Shown one piece after another: positions 8,753 to 17,514 of a DNA stretch of 64,000 nucleotides (its first letter is position 1; every line of letters begins with the position of its first letter). The notes beneath the pieces are model-generated. The model saw only the letters and a program-made list of their open reading frames with translations. It searched no databases and was not told the origin of the DNA. The stretch lies in contig NC_011831.1 of assembly GCF_000021945.1 (NCBI RefSeq), positions 3,919,353-3,983,352 on the forward strand. Reading direction: 5' to 3'. Origin of the DNA: Chloroflexus aggregans DSM 9485. Lineage in GTDB: Bacteria > Chloroflexota > Chloroflexia > Chloroflexales > Chloroflexaceae. Made by a program: the position numbers and the translations under genes.

Positions 8753-10615
8753 CTACTCAACGGTAACGCTTTTAGCGAGGTTGCGCGGCTGATCGGCATC
8801 GCATCCGCGTAGTACGGCGACGTGGTAGGCAAAAATCTGCAACGGGATGACGTTCAGTACCGGCTGCAAGAGGGGCAACGTTGCCGGCACGCCGATCAGA
8901 TGATGAGCCTTTTCGGCGAGCAACTCATCGCCAAGGTGACCGATAGCGATCACCTGACCGTGGCGCGCACGCACCTGTTCGATGTTACTCACCATCTTCT
9001 CGTAGATGTGGTCACGCGGGGCGATGCAGATGACCGGCATTTGCTCATCAATCAGCGCAATGGGGCCGTGTTTCATTTCGCCTGCCGGATACCCCTCGGC
9101 GTGGATGTAGCTGATTTCTTTCAGTTTGAGGGCGCCTTCGAGAGCAATCGGGTAATTGATCTGGCGGCCAAGGAAGAGCGCGTTACTCGCCTTGTGGTAA
9201 CGTTCGGCTAGCTTGATACAGAGCGGCGTTGTCTGTTCGATCGTTTGGGCTGCCTTACCGGGCAATTCGATCAGGGCCTGAATATGTTCGCGGATTTGGG
9301 CCGGGGTGAGTGTACCACGCGCCTGGGCAAGCCGTAACGCAAACAGGTAGGCCGCCACCAGCATCGAGGTAAAGGCTTTGGTCGAAGCCACCCCGATTTC
9401 CGGGCCGGCGTGGAGATAGATCGGGCCACCGTCGGCCAACCGCGCCGCTTGACTACCGATGGCATTCACAATGGCCACGCTCGATACCCCTTGGTTACGC
9501 GCCTCCTCCATCGCAGCCAGGGTGTCGACCGTCTCACCGCTTTGCGTGATCGCCAGGAGTAAAGCATCACGCTCATCATCACTCTGCAAAATCGGGTTAC
9601 GGTAACGAAACTCGCTGGCGTAATCGACTTCAACCCGCACTCTGGCGAGTTGCTCGATTAAAAACTTTGCTACTAGGCCGGCATGCCACGCAGTACCACA
9701 GGCAACTGCATAAATACGACGCACCCGACGCAGATCGGCATCGCTCAGGCGAATATCCGTCAGTTCGATCCGTCCGTGTTCTTGGTCGATGCGCCCGCGT
9801 AACACGTCCATCAGTGCGCGTGGTTGTTCATCGATCTCCTTCTGCATAAAGTGGCGATAATCGCCTTTAGCAGCCGCAATCGGGTCCCATGGAATGGCGT
9901 GGATTGCGCGTTCGACCGGAGTTCCATCGAGGTGCGTTATAGTGACCTCGTGGCGGCGCACGACTGCTACATCCCGATCCTCCAGAAAGATCAAATTGCG
10001 GGTATAGTCGAGAATAGCCGGGATGTCCGAGGCAATAAACTGCTCATTATCGCCAAGGCCGATGACCACACCGCCCGCATTACCGAGACGTGCCGCTACC
10101 AGTGTGTCCGGCTCGTGGATGCAGAAGGCAACGATAGCGTTACCACCACGTAATTCCTGTAGCGTTTGGCGCACCGCAGTGACCAGATCGCGGTGCTGAT
10201 GGTAATAAAGCCCGACCAGCTTGGCAATAACTTCGGTGTCGGTCTGCGACTCGAACTGGTAGCCCAGCTCGATCAGCCGTCCCTTGAGTTGCAGGTAATT
10301 TTCGACGATGCCGTTCTGAATTACCACAATTGTGCCGCTCGCGTCACGATGCGGATGGGCATTGATTTCGGTCACACCACCGTGGGTTGCCCAGCGGGTA
10401 TGGCCGATCCCAATCTGCCCGCGAGTTGGTTCAGCGGCCAGTCGCTGCTGCAAATTGTGCAACTTGCCGACGCTCCGGCGTAATTGCAAGCCGATAGTAG
10501 GGTCGTAGATCGCAATACCTGCCGAATCGTAGCCGCGATATTCCAGACGTTGCAAGCCGTTAATCACGACTTCGGTCGCGTCACGTGAACCAACATAGCC
10601 AACAATGCCACACAT
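8753..10615 (-). CDS. glmS: Glutamine--fructose-6-phosphate aminotransferase (isomerizing)
   Basis: 620 residues from the ATG at 10615. GlmS makes glucosamine-6-phosphate from fructose-6-phosphate and glutamine, the first step to UDP-GlcNAc for peptidoglycan and glycans. MCGIVGYVGSRDATEVVING starts with the catalytic Cys2 exposed after Met removal. GIGHTRWATHGGVTEINAHP is the glutamine-binding segment of the Ntn amidotransferase domain (1-240). Two SIS isomerase domains follow, with ACGTAWHAGLVAKFLIE and AITQSGETVDTLAAMEEA. The C-terminus LAKSVTVE matches the conserved L-A-K-S-V-T-V-E. An open extension reaches 10891, but it reads through the ribozyme leader and is not coding. Expression is probably controlled by glucosamine-6-phosphate through that ribozyme. 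Confidence 0.97.
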   Translation of the reverse strand: MCGIVGYVGSRDATEVVINGLQRLEYRGYDSAGIAIYDPTIGLQLRRSVGKLHNLQQRLAAEPTRGQIGIGHTRWATHGGVTEINAHPHRDASGTIVVIQNGIVENYLQLKGRLIELGYQFESQTDTEVIAKLVGLYYHQHRDLVTAVRQTLQELRGGNAIVAFCIHEPDTLVAARLGNAGGVVIGLGDNEQFIASDIPAILDYTRNLIFLEDRDVAVVRRHEVTITHLDGTPVERAIHAIPWDPIAAAKGDYRHFMQKEIDEQPRALMDVLRGRIDQEHGRIELTDIRLSDADLRRVRRIYAVACGTAWHAGLVAKFLIEQLARVRVEVDYASEFRYRNPILQSDDERDALLLAITQSGETVDTLAAMEEARNQGVSSVAIVNAIGSQAARLADGGPIYLHAGPEIGVASTKAFTSMLVAAYLFALRLAQARGTLTPAQIREHIQALIELPGKAAQTIEQTTPLCIKLAERYHKASNALFLGRQINYPIALEGALKLKEISYIHAEGYPAGEMKHGPIALIDEQMPVICIAPRDHIYEKMVSNIEQVRARHGQVIAIGHLGDELLAEKAHHLIGVPATLPLLQPVLNVIPLQIFAYHVAVLRGCDADQPRNLAKSVTVE

Positions 10616-10767
10616 TGCAAACACTCCTCGTCTAGGCCGCACGTAGTGCGCCCCTACACCGAATTCGTCGGCACCATCGAACGGTACGGCGAACACCTTT
10701 GGTTCAAACGCCGCTACCGTGGTGATGCAACTACGAGAGATAGGCTTGGGTGGGGGAAGACCAGGTG

Positions 10768-10962
10768 GTGGGTCGCTACCGATGGCTTTGTCCTTGCCCG
10801 TTACCGGGAGGCGTTGCCCCATCGGTTTACCGGTGGCGCCCTGCACCGGGGAGGCTTCCGCTGATCTATCGATGTTCCGGGTGGCTATCACCCGTTAGCT
10901 CCGGCTCGCGCCGGGAACCTCCGTCCTCGTCAACTTCACCGTGGTGAAGTCCATGCGCTAGA
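10768..10962 (-). ncRNA. glmS glucosamine-6-phosphate-activated ribozyme (riboswitch)
   Basis: On the minus strand, about 150 nt before glmS, the leader reads TCTA-GCGCATGGACTTCAC, a short loop, GTGAAGTTGACGAGGACGG. This reproduces the start of known glmS ribozymes: A|GCGC cleavage site (here between 10959 and 10958), P1 stem ACTTCAC/GTGAAGT, and invariant GACGAGG(ACGG). Further on come GCGGAAGCCTCCC, comparable to the family's GCGGAUGACUCCC core, and CAAGGACAAAGCC (about 10786-10796), comparable to the GUGGACAAAGG of P4. Glucosamine-6-phosphate binding triggers self-cleavage, destabilising the mRNA and lowering GlmS. The 3' limit is approximate. The class is best known from Firmicutes. Seen directly are the motif order and the glmS context; function is inferred. 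Confidence 0.85.
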
Positions 10963-11042
10963 CTTATTAGTAGTACGTTCGAGCGTTTCCTTCCTCCCGG
11001 TTGCACCCCCGCGCAACCATAACCGGCTCATCTGATGCTCAG

Positions 11043-11048
11043 AGTATA
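11043..11048 (-). promoter_or_regulatory. Likely -10 element of the glmS leader
   Basis: On the minus strand TATACT (11048-11043) lies about 80 nt upstream of the ribozyme cleavage site. No good -35 is seen at 16-18 bp, so only the -10 is proposed. Confidence 0.35.
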
Positions 11049-11185
11049 CCATACTCTCTGTCGGTCATCGTGACAGTTTGCTCATCAGATTGCTGATAAT
11101 TTCCTTATAAATTGACTGTTGCTTTGTTCGGAAAAGAGTTCGATAGGTATATGTTGACACAGATTTTTGGTAAAGAACAACAAAA

Positions 11186-11220
11186 AACTCGCATGTTATG
11201 CAAAGAATGATATGCGAGTT
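11186..11220 (-). terminator. Rho-independent terminator of the DsbB/BdbC gene
   Basis: On the minus strand AACTCGCAT (11220-11212), an intervening loop, ATGCGAGTT (11194-11186) and then a run of six T. A perfect 9 bp stem with a T-tract directly after the gene at 11241 makes this a textbook intrinsic terminator. Confidence 0.8.
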
Positions 11221-11240
11221 CTGAATCAGTGTGCAGAATC

Positions 11241-11804
11241 TTAGATCATCATGCCCAACCCAACGAAGATCGCACTCGTCACCATCACAATCGCCACAGC
11301 AACGATACGGGCCACACGCCCATGTGCAGGTGGCAGATCGGCGAGAGCCAGATTGGCCATCATCACACTAATAATAATGAAAGCAACGAGAGCCAAAAAT
11401 GGAATCTTGAGAAAACTCAAGACACCGGGGATATTAATATAATCGAAAGCACACGGTACCGCACCGGCGCAAGGGGCTGGCGGAATAATCAACATCACCA
11501 TCAGGTAGTGGTAGAGCGAAACCGCAATTCCAGCGAGGGCTAACGGCAATACATAGAGATAGACCTTACGGTCGTCACGCCAGATTCCAACGAAAAGGAT
11601 AACCGTCAGTGGATACATGAGAATCCGCTGATACCAGCACAATTCGCATGGAATCCAGCGTAACACTTCACTGAAAAACAAACTACCCGCGGTCGCAATC
11701 ATTGCTGCCAGGAGCGCGATGTGGCGACAACTAAGGGTAAGCCAGTCGAGTATACCGGCCGGAGCAGTTGTTATTGCCGAATCTAAGGATTGAGCGCGAT
11801 TCAT
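11241..11804 (-). CDS. DsbB/BdbC-type disulfide bond formation protein
   Basis: 187 residues from ATG 11804. An ATG at 11831 is also open but has a poor ribosome binding site, while GTGGAG lies 7 nt before 11804. Four hydrophobic helices are visible. The first periplasmic loop has PCELCWYQR, the C-x-x-C motif of DsbB-like quinone oxidoreductases, and the second has PCAGAVPC, the pair that re-oxidises the thiol partner. The protein passes electrons from a DsbA-like oxidase to quinone and so drives disulfide formation outside the membrane. No DsbA-like thioredoxin is adjacent; Bacillus-type BdbC is usually next to BdbD. It ends in a strong terminator. Confidence 0.87.
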   Translation of the reverse strand: MNRAQSLDSAITTAPAGILDWLTLSCRHIALLAAMIATAGSLFFSEVLRWIPCELCWYQRILMYPLTVILFVGIWRDDRKVYLYVLPLALAGIAVSLYHYLMVMLIIPPAPCAGAVPCAFDYINIPGVLSFLKIPFLALVAFIIISVMMANLALADLPPAHGRVARIVAVAIVMVTSAIFVGLGMMI

Positions 11805-11868
11805 CACTGAACTCCACAGACTAATTTTCATCCTGTCAACATTGTATCATTAAACAATAGCCAAATGC

Positions 11869-11915
11869 TTGAAGTGACAATAAATAGAGCGTATAATTAG
11901 CCATATTAGGCTAAT
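11869..11915 (+). promoter_or_regulatory. Promoter of the hybrid kinase gene with overlapping inverted repeat
   Basis: TTGAAG (11869-11874), 17 bp, TATAAT (11892-11897) is a near-ideal promoter. An inverted repeat ATTAGCC (11896-11902) - N6 - GGCTAAT (11909-11915) overlaps the end of the -10 and the expected start of transcription, a usual place for a repressor site. No regulator for it is known here. Confidence 0.6.
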
Positions 11916-11935
11916 GCAAACAAGTACAGTGGATT

Positions 11936-14518
11936 ATGCAAGAACAGTGGAACGCGACTCAGGCTCGTTTGCTCGCCGATGTCGGTGTATTTCTCGTCTC
12001 GCTAGGTCGGTCTGAGGCGTTTCAACAGATTGCTCGTCGTCTTGTCCCTTTGTTAGGTGATTGGTGCATTATCATCATCCGTGATGAACACCACCAACCG
12101 CGTCGCGTTGCCGTAGCCTGTGCCGATCCAAGCAAGCAGGCGTTAGCTGCTCGACTTATCCAAGAGGCGGTTCTTCAAGAGACGTACTCACCGCCGGTAC
12201 AGGTATTGACTACCGGACAACCGCTTTTGCTGCTCGATCTCCCGGACGATTATAGTGAGAATCCGAATTTTTCGCCAGCTTACCGCGAGCTTGTACGACA
12301 AATCAAGCCTCGCCAAGTGTTGTCCCTGCCGATATGGGTACGAGATCGGGTGGTAGGAGTATTGGTTTTGCTCATTACCGCCCCCTCGCAGCGGCACTTT
12401 GCGCAAGATGATCTCATCTTAGCTGCTGAGATAGCTAAACGGCTAGCACTGGCCGTAGAGAATCTCCTCCTCTATCGCTCGATGCAGCGTCGTCTCGACC
12501 AATTGTTGCTCGTGCAACGGGTTGCCGGTCTGGTCAATTCAGTATTGCAGACTGAAAAGCTCTGCCGGTTAGTCGTGCAGCAATTGCACGATACCTTCGG
12601 GTATCATCTGATAAGTATTTACCTGCTGCAAGACGGTGTATTACGGCAGCAAGCGGTGGTCGGTTACGATCAGGTATTGCCGGTCATCCAGTTGCATGAA
12701 GGGGTAGCCGGGCGAGTGATGCGCACCGGTCAAGCTGAGTTTGTGCGTGATACAACGGGTGACCCTGATTTTATTGAGGTGTATCCGGGAACAACCCAAT
12801 GTATTGTGGTACCGTTGCGCCACGGTGAGGCGAAGCCTGTCGGTGTGATTATTGTCGAGTCACTCGGCAATCCGACGCTTGATGACGAAGACTTCTTGTT
12901 GCTCTCGTTGCTGGCCGATCAGATTAGCATCGCTCTGCTCAATACGATGTTGTTCGCCCGCATAATAGAATCGTTTGAGCGGTTTCGCTCTCTGATCGAA
13001 CTGGCCGGTAACGCGATTATTTGTCTCAGCCCGCAGTTGCGCATCACCGAATTCAATCGCATGGCAGAGCAGTTGTTTGGGTACATGCGCAGTGCGATGA
13101 TCGGAGCCGACTTCTCAACGACACTCTTGTCGGAAGCCGAACGACCGCTGTTTTTGGCGTTGGTGCGCGAAGTTGAGCAGCGTGGTAGCAGTCGGTCGTT
13201 TGAAACAATCCTTTGTAAGGCAGATCGCAAACATTATTTGACGTGGACGGTGACGTGTCGGCGACACCTGAGTGGCGAACTTGCCGAACTACTACTTGTT
13301 TGCCAGGACTTGACCGAGCAGCGAGAGATGACGGCTGAGTTGCTTCAGTATGAACGTCGCTTACAGAACCTTGAGCGGTTAGAGAGTTTAGCGATTATGG
13401 CAGGTGGTATCGCCCACGATTTTAACAATCTGCTCACTGTCATTGAGGGTAATGCTAATTTTCTTAAAAATGCCATAACAGCAACACATCCGGTCGATCA
13501 ATATTTGCAAAATCTCCTCACTGCAACGCAGCAAGCCGGTGGATTGGTAGAGCAATTGCTGCGGTTTGCCGTTGCCGATCCGCTTAAACTACAGCAAATT
13601 GACCTAAACCGGTTGATTGAGAAAGCCATACCGATACTTCAAACCACGTTGAAACATCCCGCAGTGATACGGCTCGATCTTGATCCGGCTTTGCCACCGA
13701 TTCGGGCCGACCCGACGCAGATTCGGCAAGTGCTGCTGAATCTCTTTATGAATGCGGTTGATGTGTTGCCGGAGCAGAACGGTTGCATCTGTATACAGAC
13801 AGCGTTGCGCGCGATTGATGCCAACGAGTTCGTCGGTTTTATCTCTCCCCACCGGCTCACGTCCGGTAAGTATGTGACGATGTCAGTACACGACAACGGG
13901 CATGGGATTGATCCGAAGATGCAGCAACAGATTTTTGAACCATTCTTTACGACAAAGGTGCATGGACATGGTCTAGGATTACCGAGTGTACTGAACATCG
14001 TCCGTCAGCATGGCGGTGCAATTGAAGTCAAGAGCCGACCCGGAGAAGGGAGTACTTTCACCGTCTGGTTCCCACCTTTGCAGCCAAGTACTGAACAAGG
14101 AGCACTACCAGGTACCGTTATCGGTAGTGAGTCACCGTGCGTTTTGGTGGTTGACGATAACAAGGATGTTCGCTCACTCATCGAACGGCTGTTACGTCAG
14201 GCCGGTTATCGTGTTAAGGCGATGGCCAATGGCAGTGAAGCGCTGCACCTTGTGACGCAGGGACAGGCAATTGCGTGTGCTTTGGTTGATATTACGCTCG
14301 CCGACATCAGTGGTTATGACGTTTGTCGTCGGATTGCCGAACTTAACCCATGCATTCCCTTGGCATTGATCAGTGGGTATCCGGTGGAAGCAGCGAGTAT
14401 TGGTGAGGTCTCGGTGGCGGCAACGTTACAAAAGCCGTTTCGGGCGCAGGAGTTATTGTCGGTGGTGCAGCGATTGATCGAAATCCGGGCCGAGTTATTG
14501 AGAAAACAGAGATGCTAG
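11936..14518 (+). CDS. Hybrid sensor histidine kinase (GAF-GAF-PAS-HisKA-HATPase-REC)
   Basis: 860 residues, no membrane segment, so a cytosolic sensor. Two GAF-like domains occupy about 20-175 and 195-340, and a PAS domain about 345-465 (FRSLIELAGNAIICLSPQLR). The kinase core follows: AGGIAHDFNNLLTVIEG with phospho-accepting His494, then the ATPase with DNGHGIDPKMQQ, FEPFFTTK, GLGLPSVLNIV and GEGSTFTVWFP. A C-terminal receiver (about 735-855) has VLVVDDNKDVRS, Asp785 in ALVDITLADISGYD, and the KPF lysine. The H-D-F-N-N kinase type with an attached receiver is often an internal phosphorelay. No output regulator is adjacent. The start at 11936 lies 39 nt after the -10 of a good promoter. Confidence 0.9.
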   Translation: MQEQWNATQARLLADVGVFLVSLGRSEAFQQIARRLVPLLGDWCIIIIRDEHHQPRRVAVACADPSKQALAARLIQEAVLQETYSPPVQVLTTGQPLLLLDLPDDYSENPNFSPAYRELVRQIKPRQVLSLPIWVRDRVVGVLVLLITAPSQRHFAQDDLILAAEIAKRLALAVENLLLYRSMQRRLDQLLLVQRVAGLVNSVLQTEKLCRLVVQQLHDTFGYHLISIYLLQDGVLRQQAVVGYDQVLPVIQLHEGVAGRVMRTGQAEFVRDTTGDPDFIEVYPGTTQCIVVPLRHGEAKPVGVIIVESLGNPTLDDEDFLLLSLLADQISIALLNTMLFARIIESFERFRSLIELAGNAIICLSPQLRITEFNRMAEQLFGYMRSAMIGADFSTTLLSEAERPLFLALVREVEQRGSSRSFETILCKADRKHYLTWTVTCRRHLSGELAELLLVCQDLTEQREMTAELLQYERRLQNLERLESLAIMAGGIAHDFNNLLTVIEGNANFLKNAITATHPVDQYLQNLLTATQQAGGLVEQLLRFAVADPLKLQQIDLNRLIEKAIPILQTTLKHPAVIRLDLDPALPPIRADPTQIRQVLLNLFMNAVDVLPEQNGCICIQTALRAIDANEFVGFISPHRLTSGKYVTMSVHDNGHGIDPKMQQQIFEPFFTTKVHGHGLGLPSVLNIVRQHGGAIEVKSRPGEGSTFTVWFPPLQPSTEQGALPGTVIGSESPCVLVVDDNKDVRSLIERLLRQAGYRVKAMANGSEALHLVTQGQAIACALVDITLADISGYDVCRRIAELNPCIPLALISGYPVEAASIGEVSVAATLQKPFRAQELLSVVQRLIEIRAELLRKQRC

Positions 14519-14606
14519 CAATTTATCAGATGACGTTTATTGACATGTTTTGGTGGCAACGGTATAGTAAAGCGTCAGACAAAAGATGGTAGGGGAGGAG
14601 GTTTGG

Positions 14607-16640
14607 GTGTCGGTCCAGCAGCCTTTCAATCCAGCACACGAGCACGGTTCAAATGAGGTTTTGGCATCAGCGATGTCCGATGCTGTGGACTGGCCAGATC
14701 AAGCAGTTCAGCCACCGGTGTCATCACGGCGTGTATTCAGACGGGCGCAGCACAGTGCATGGCAGATTGTAAAATGGTTGTTCTTGATAGCCCTTTTGAG
14801 TGGGGGGGTAGTCGTCGGTGGGATGCTGTACTTTGAACGCAGCTATGCCGGTCGCATCCTCCCGAATGTTACTGTGCATGGTGTGCCCGTTGGAAGTCTC
14901 ACCCGTGAAGAAGCTCGGGCAAAAATTGAATCTCATTTTGCACCGTTCTTGGCCCAGCCGGTCATGTTGACCTACAGCGGTCGTACATGGACACCGACGC
15001 TTGCCGAGTTGGGTGCCGAACTGGCGATTGATGAAGCGGTTGACAAAGCCGTTGCCGTCGGTCGTGGTCACGATCTGTTCACTAATCTACAGCAGATCGG
15101 TGCAGTGTGGCAGCGTGGGTTGGAGTTACCTTTACATCTCTCCATCGACCAAGATGCCCTCCAACGCTACCTACTCGATCGGGTTGCCGAGGTTGAACGT
15201 CCGGCGGTGGATGCGCGACTCGTGCTGCACGGGACAACGGTGCGGGTAGAGCCAAGTGCCTTCGGTCGGCAAGTGTTGGTTAATGACACACTCCACGAGA
15301 TAGTAGCCGCTCTCCAAGATCTCAATCCCGACACGATAGCGTTGCGCACGCGCACGTTAGAACCGGCGTTGCGTGACGATGCTGCGATTGTAGCTCAAGA
15401 TCAAATTGCAGCGTTGCTGGCCGGGCCGATCACGCTGCTCATCGATGATCGGCCATTTGTGTGGTCACTTGATGAGTTGGCGCGGATGGTGCGGGTTGAG
15501 CGCATTCCCGATCCGGCCGGTGATCGACTGGTAGTGAGTATCGATCACGAACTAGTACGAGCCAGAATCCGCGAGATCGGTGATGCCACGGAAGTAAAAG
15601 GTACGTATCCTCGGTTGAACTGGAACGATGGACGTTTAGAGATCTTTCAAGAGGGAAAACCGGGGCGACGGATCGATGAAGATCAAGTGTTTGCCGCCGT
15701 GTTGGACGCACTGACCAAACCGGCCGAGCAGCGCACGGTCACTGTGGCATTTCGTGAGATCCCGCCGCCGATTACCGCTGCGAATCTCGATCAGTTGGGG
15801 ATTACCACCTTGATCGGTGTTGGTCGCAGTGATTTTACCGGTTCGGCGGCCTATCGCGTTACCAATATTCAGGCCGGGATGCGCTTATTGCACGGTGTGT
15901 TAATCGCCCCGGGTGAAGAATTCTCGTTCAATCAGACAATTGGCCGGATCGATCGTTCAAACGGTTTTGTCGAAGGGTACGCGATTATCCAAAATCGTAC
16001 TCAATTGGAGTGGGGTGGTGGGATTTGTCAAGATAGCACCACCATGTTTCGGGCGGCATTTTGGGCCGGTTTACCGATTACCGAACGGTGGGGGCACTCA
16101 TTTTACATAAGTTGGTACGATCGCTATGCCTTCGGCCCCTATGGCGATGGGCCGGGTATGGATGCAACCATTTTTACCGGTGGCCCCGATCTGAAGTTTC
16201 TCAACGATACCGGCGGCTGGCTTTTGATCCAGACACTCGTAGATACGCACCGGCATTTGGCCGAAGTGCGATTGTACGGCCCGGATACAGGCCGCAAGGT
16301 GTTGCTAGAAGGTCCGATCATCACCAATCGCACGCCACCGCCGGAAGAACCGGTCTACGTTGCATCACCGGATCGGCCGGTCGGTCAGCCACGGCAAAGC
16401 GATACAGCTCGCGGTGGTATGGATATTCTCTTTACGCGAATTGTGCTCGGGCCCGATGGTAAAGAGATCGAGCGTCGCCAGTTTGTGACGCGATTTAAAC
16501 CGTGGCCGAATATCTTTGAGTACAATCCGGCGGATCTAGGTCCTGACGGCAAACCGTTGCCGACACCAACCCCACCACCTGAAGAGTTACCACCGCCAGA
16601 ACAGCCACCGGCTGAGCCGGCCCCGAACGTGACCGAGTAA
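14607..16640 (+). CDS. VanW family membrane-anchored protein with peptidoglycan-binding-like domains
   Basis: 677 residues from GTG at 14607. That start is favoured over ATG 14586 because GGGGAGGAGG (14592-14601) sits 5 nt before it. A membrane anchor occurs at about residues 50-75 (IVKWLFLIALLSGGVVVGGM). Next are YAGRILPNVTVHGVPVGSLT and two repeats of the YkuD/PG_binding_4-like fold (about 85-380), then the VanW domain with FTGSAAYRVTNIQAGMRLLH, PGEEFSFN and GGGICQDSTTMFRAAFWAGL. The C-terminus is a Pro-rich tail rich in PPPEELPPPEQPP. VanW proteins are cell-wall associated with no proven reaction; the name comes from a vanB-type cluster. A terminator hairpin follows. Export across the membrane is inferred from the anchor. 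Confidence 0.85.
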   Translation: MSVQQPFNPAHEHGSNEVLASAMSDAVDWPDQAVQPPVSSRRVFRRAQHSAWQIVKWLFLIALLSGGVVVGGMLYFERSYAGRILPNVTVHGVPVGSLTREEARAKIESHFAPFLAQPVMLTYSGRTWTPTLAELGAELAIDEAVDKAVAVGRGHDLFTNLQQIGAVWQRGLELPLHLSIDQDALQRYLLDRVAEVERPAVDARLVLHGTTVRVEPSAFGRQVLVNDTLHEIVAALQDLNPDTIALRTRTLEPALRDDAAIVAQDQIAALLAGPITLLIDDRPFVWSLDELARMVRVERIPDPAGDRLVVSIDHELVRARIREIGDATEVKGTYPRLNWNDGRLEIFQEGKPGRRIDEDQVFAAVLDALTKPAEQRTVTVAFREIPPPITAANLDQLGITTLIGVGRSDFTGSAAYRVTNIQAGMRLLHGVLIAPGEEFSFNQTIGRIDRSNGFVEGYAIIQNRTQLEWGGGICQDSTTMFRAAFWAGLPITERWGHSFYISWYDRYAFGPYGDGPGMDATIFTGGPDLKFLNDTGGWLLIQTLVDTHRHLAEVRLYGPDTGRKVLLEGPIITNRTPPPEEPVYVASPDRPVGQPRQSDTARGGMDILFTRIVLGPDGKEIERRQFVTRFKPWPNIFEYNPADLGPDGKPLPTPTPPPEELPPPEQPPAEPAPNVTE

Positions 16641-16646
16641 AGCTAT

Positions 16647-16683
16647 AGTTGGGGCAACCATCCTAAGAATGGTTGCCCCAACT
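16647..16683. terminator. Perfect 15 bp hairpin between the VanW gene and murI
   Basis: AGTTGGGGCAACCAT (16647-16661), 7 nt loop, ATGGTTGCCCCAACT (16669-16683). Convergent flanking genes suggest a two-way terminator. The core GGGGCAACC/GGTTGCCCC recurs inside the giant gene at 59128-59150, so it may belong to a dispersed palindrome family. Confidence 0.65.
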
Positions 16684-16707
16684 GATTGTGTCCTTGATAC
16701 GGTTATC

Positions 16708-17508
16708 TCAACAGATGACGAGAGACGGTGCGGTCGGAACAGACTCAATCCGAACCGCGGTTAAGGGGAGCGGTTCACCCCATACATGAACAAGCGCTTG
16801 TGCAATTGCCTCCGGATCACCGGTCGTGAAGCAGCGTAGCGTTCCCTCACCGCGGGGAAGCCCAATTCGTTCGGCGATGCGAGCAGTTTGAGCTGCAACG
16901 GCCGGTCCGGTATCGATAATCGTTACCTCTGGGCCGGCACATGCTCTAATGAGAGGGGTCAGTGGGGGAAAGTGGGTACATCCCAACACGATCACATCTG
17001 CATCGGCGGCGGCGGCAAGGTGGTTGGCGATGAGCGTTTTGGTGTATTCATCAGCAATCGCACCGGCCTCAACTTGCTCGACTAAATCAGGGCAAGCCAG
17101 CGCATAAACCTCGACCTCAGCGGCATAGGCATTAATCAATGCACGAAAGCGGTCGCTAGCTAAGGTGCCGCTGGTCGCCATCACGGCCACTTTGCCACGG
17201 CGAGTAGCAGCGACTGCGGGTTTGACGCCCGGTTCCATCCCTACTACCGGCACCGGCAACGTACTGCGCAACACTTCAATCGCGGCGGCCGTCGCTGTAT
17301 TGCAAGCGACCACCACGATCTGTGCGCCCTGTTCGACCAGCCATTGTCCACAGGCGAGAGCACGCGCACGAATTTCCTCAACCGGACGTGGACCATACGG
17401 GCAATAGGCGCTGTCGGCCAGATAAAGGAGATCGGCGGTTGGCAATCGTTCATGGATAGCCCGTGTTACCGTTAGTCCACCGAGACCGGAATCGAAAATG
17501 CCAATCAT
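16708..17508 (-). CDS. murI: Glutamate racemase
   Basis: 266 residues, family length. It interconverts L- and D-glutamate, supplying D-Glu for peptidoglycan. The N-terminal GIFDSGLGGLTVTRAI carries the Asp-Ser pair, VVACNTATAAAIEVLR the first catalytic Cys, and VIVLGCTHFPPLTPLIRA the second Cys with the conserved T-H. The protein is cytosolic. Its start lies 6 bp after the stop of the upstream glutamine amidotransferase-like gene, so they are probably one operon (C26 peptidase - C26 peptidase - murI), which may link glutamate or gamma-glutamyl handling to wall synthesis. All key residues are present. Confidence 0.96.
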   Translation of the reverse strand: MIGIFDSGLGGLTVTRAIHERLPTADLLYLADSAYCPYGPRPVEEIRARALACGQWLVEQGAQIVVVACNTATAAAIEVLRSTLPVPVVGMEPGVKPAVAATRRGKVAVMATSGTLASDRFRALINAYAAEVEVYALACPDLVEQVEAGAIADEYTKTLIANHLAAAADADVIVLGCTHFPPLTPLIRACAGPEVTIIDTGPAVAAQTARIAERIGLPRGEGTLRCFTTGDPEAIAQALVHVWGEPLPLTAVRIESVPTAPSLVIC

Positions 17509-17514
17509 ACGACA

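Noticed and set aside
10616-10891. N-terminal extension of glmS to 10891
   Set aside because: The extension translates part of the ribozyme leader, and GlmS must begin Met-Cys-Gly at 10615 for activity.
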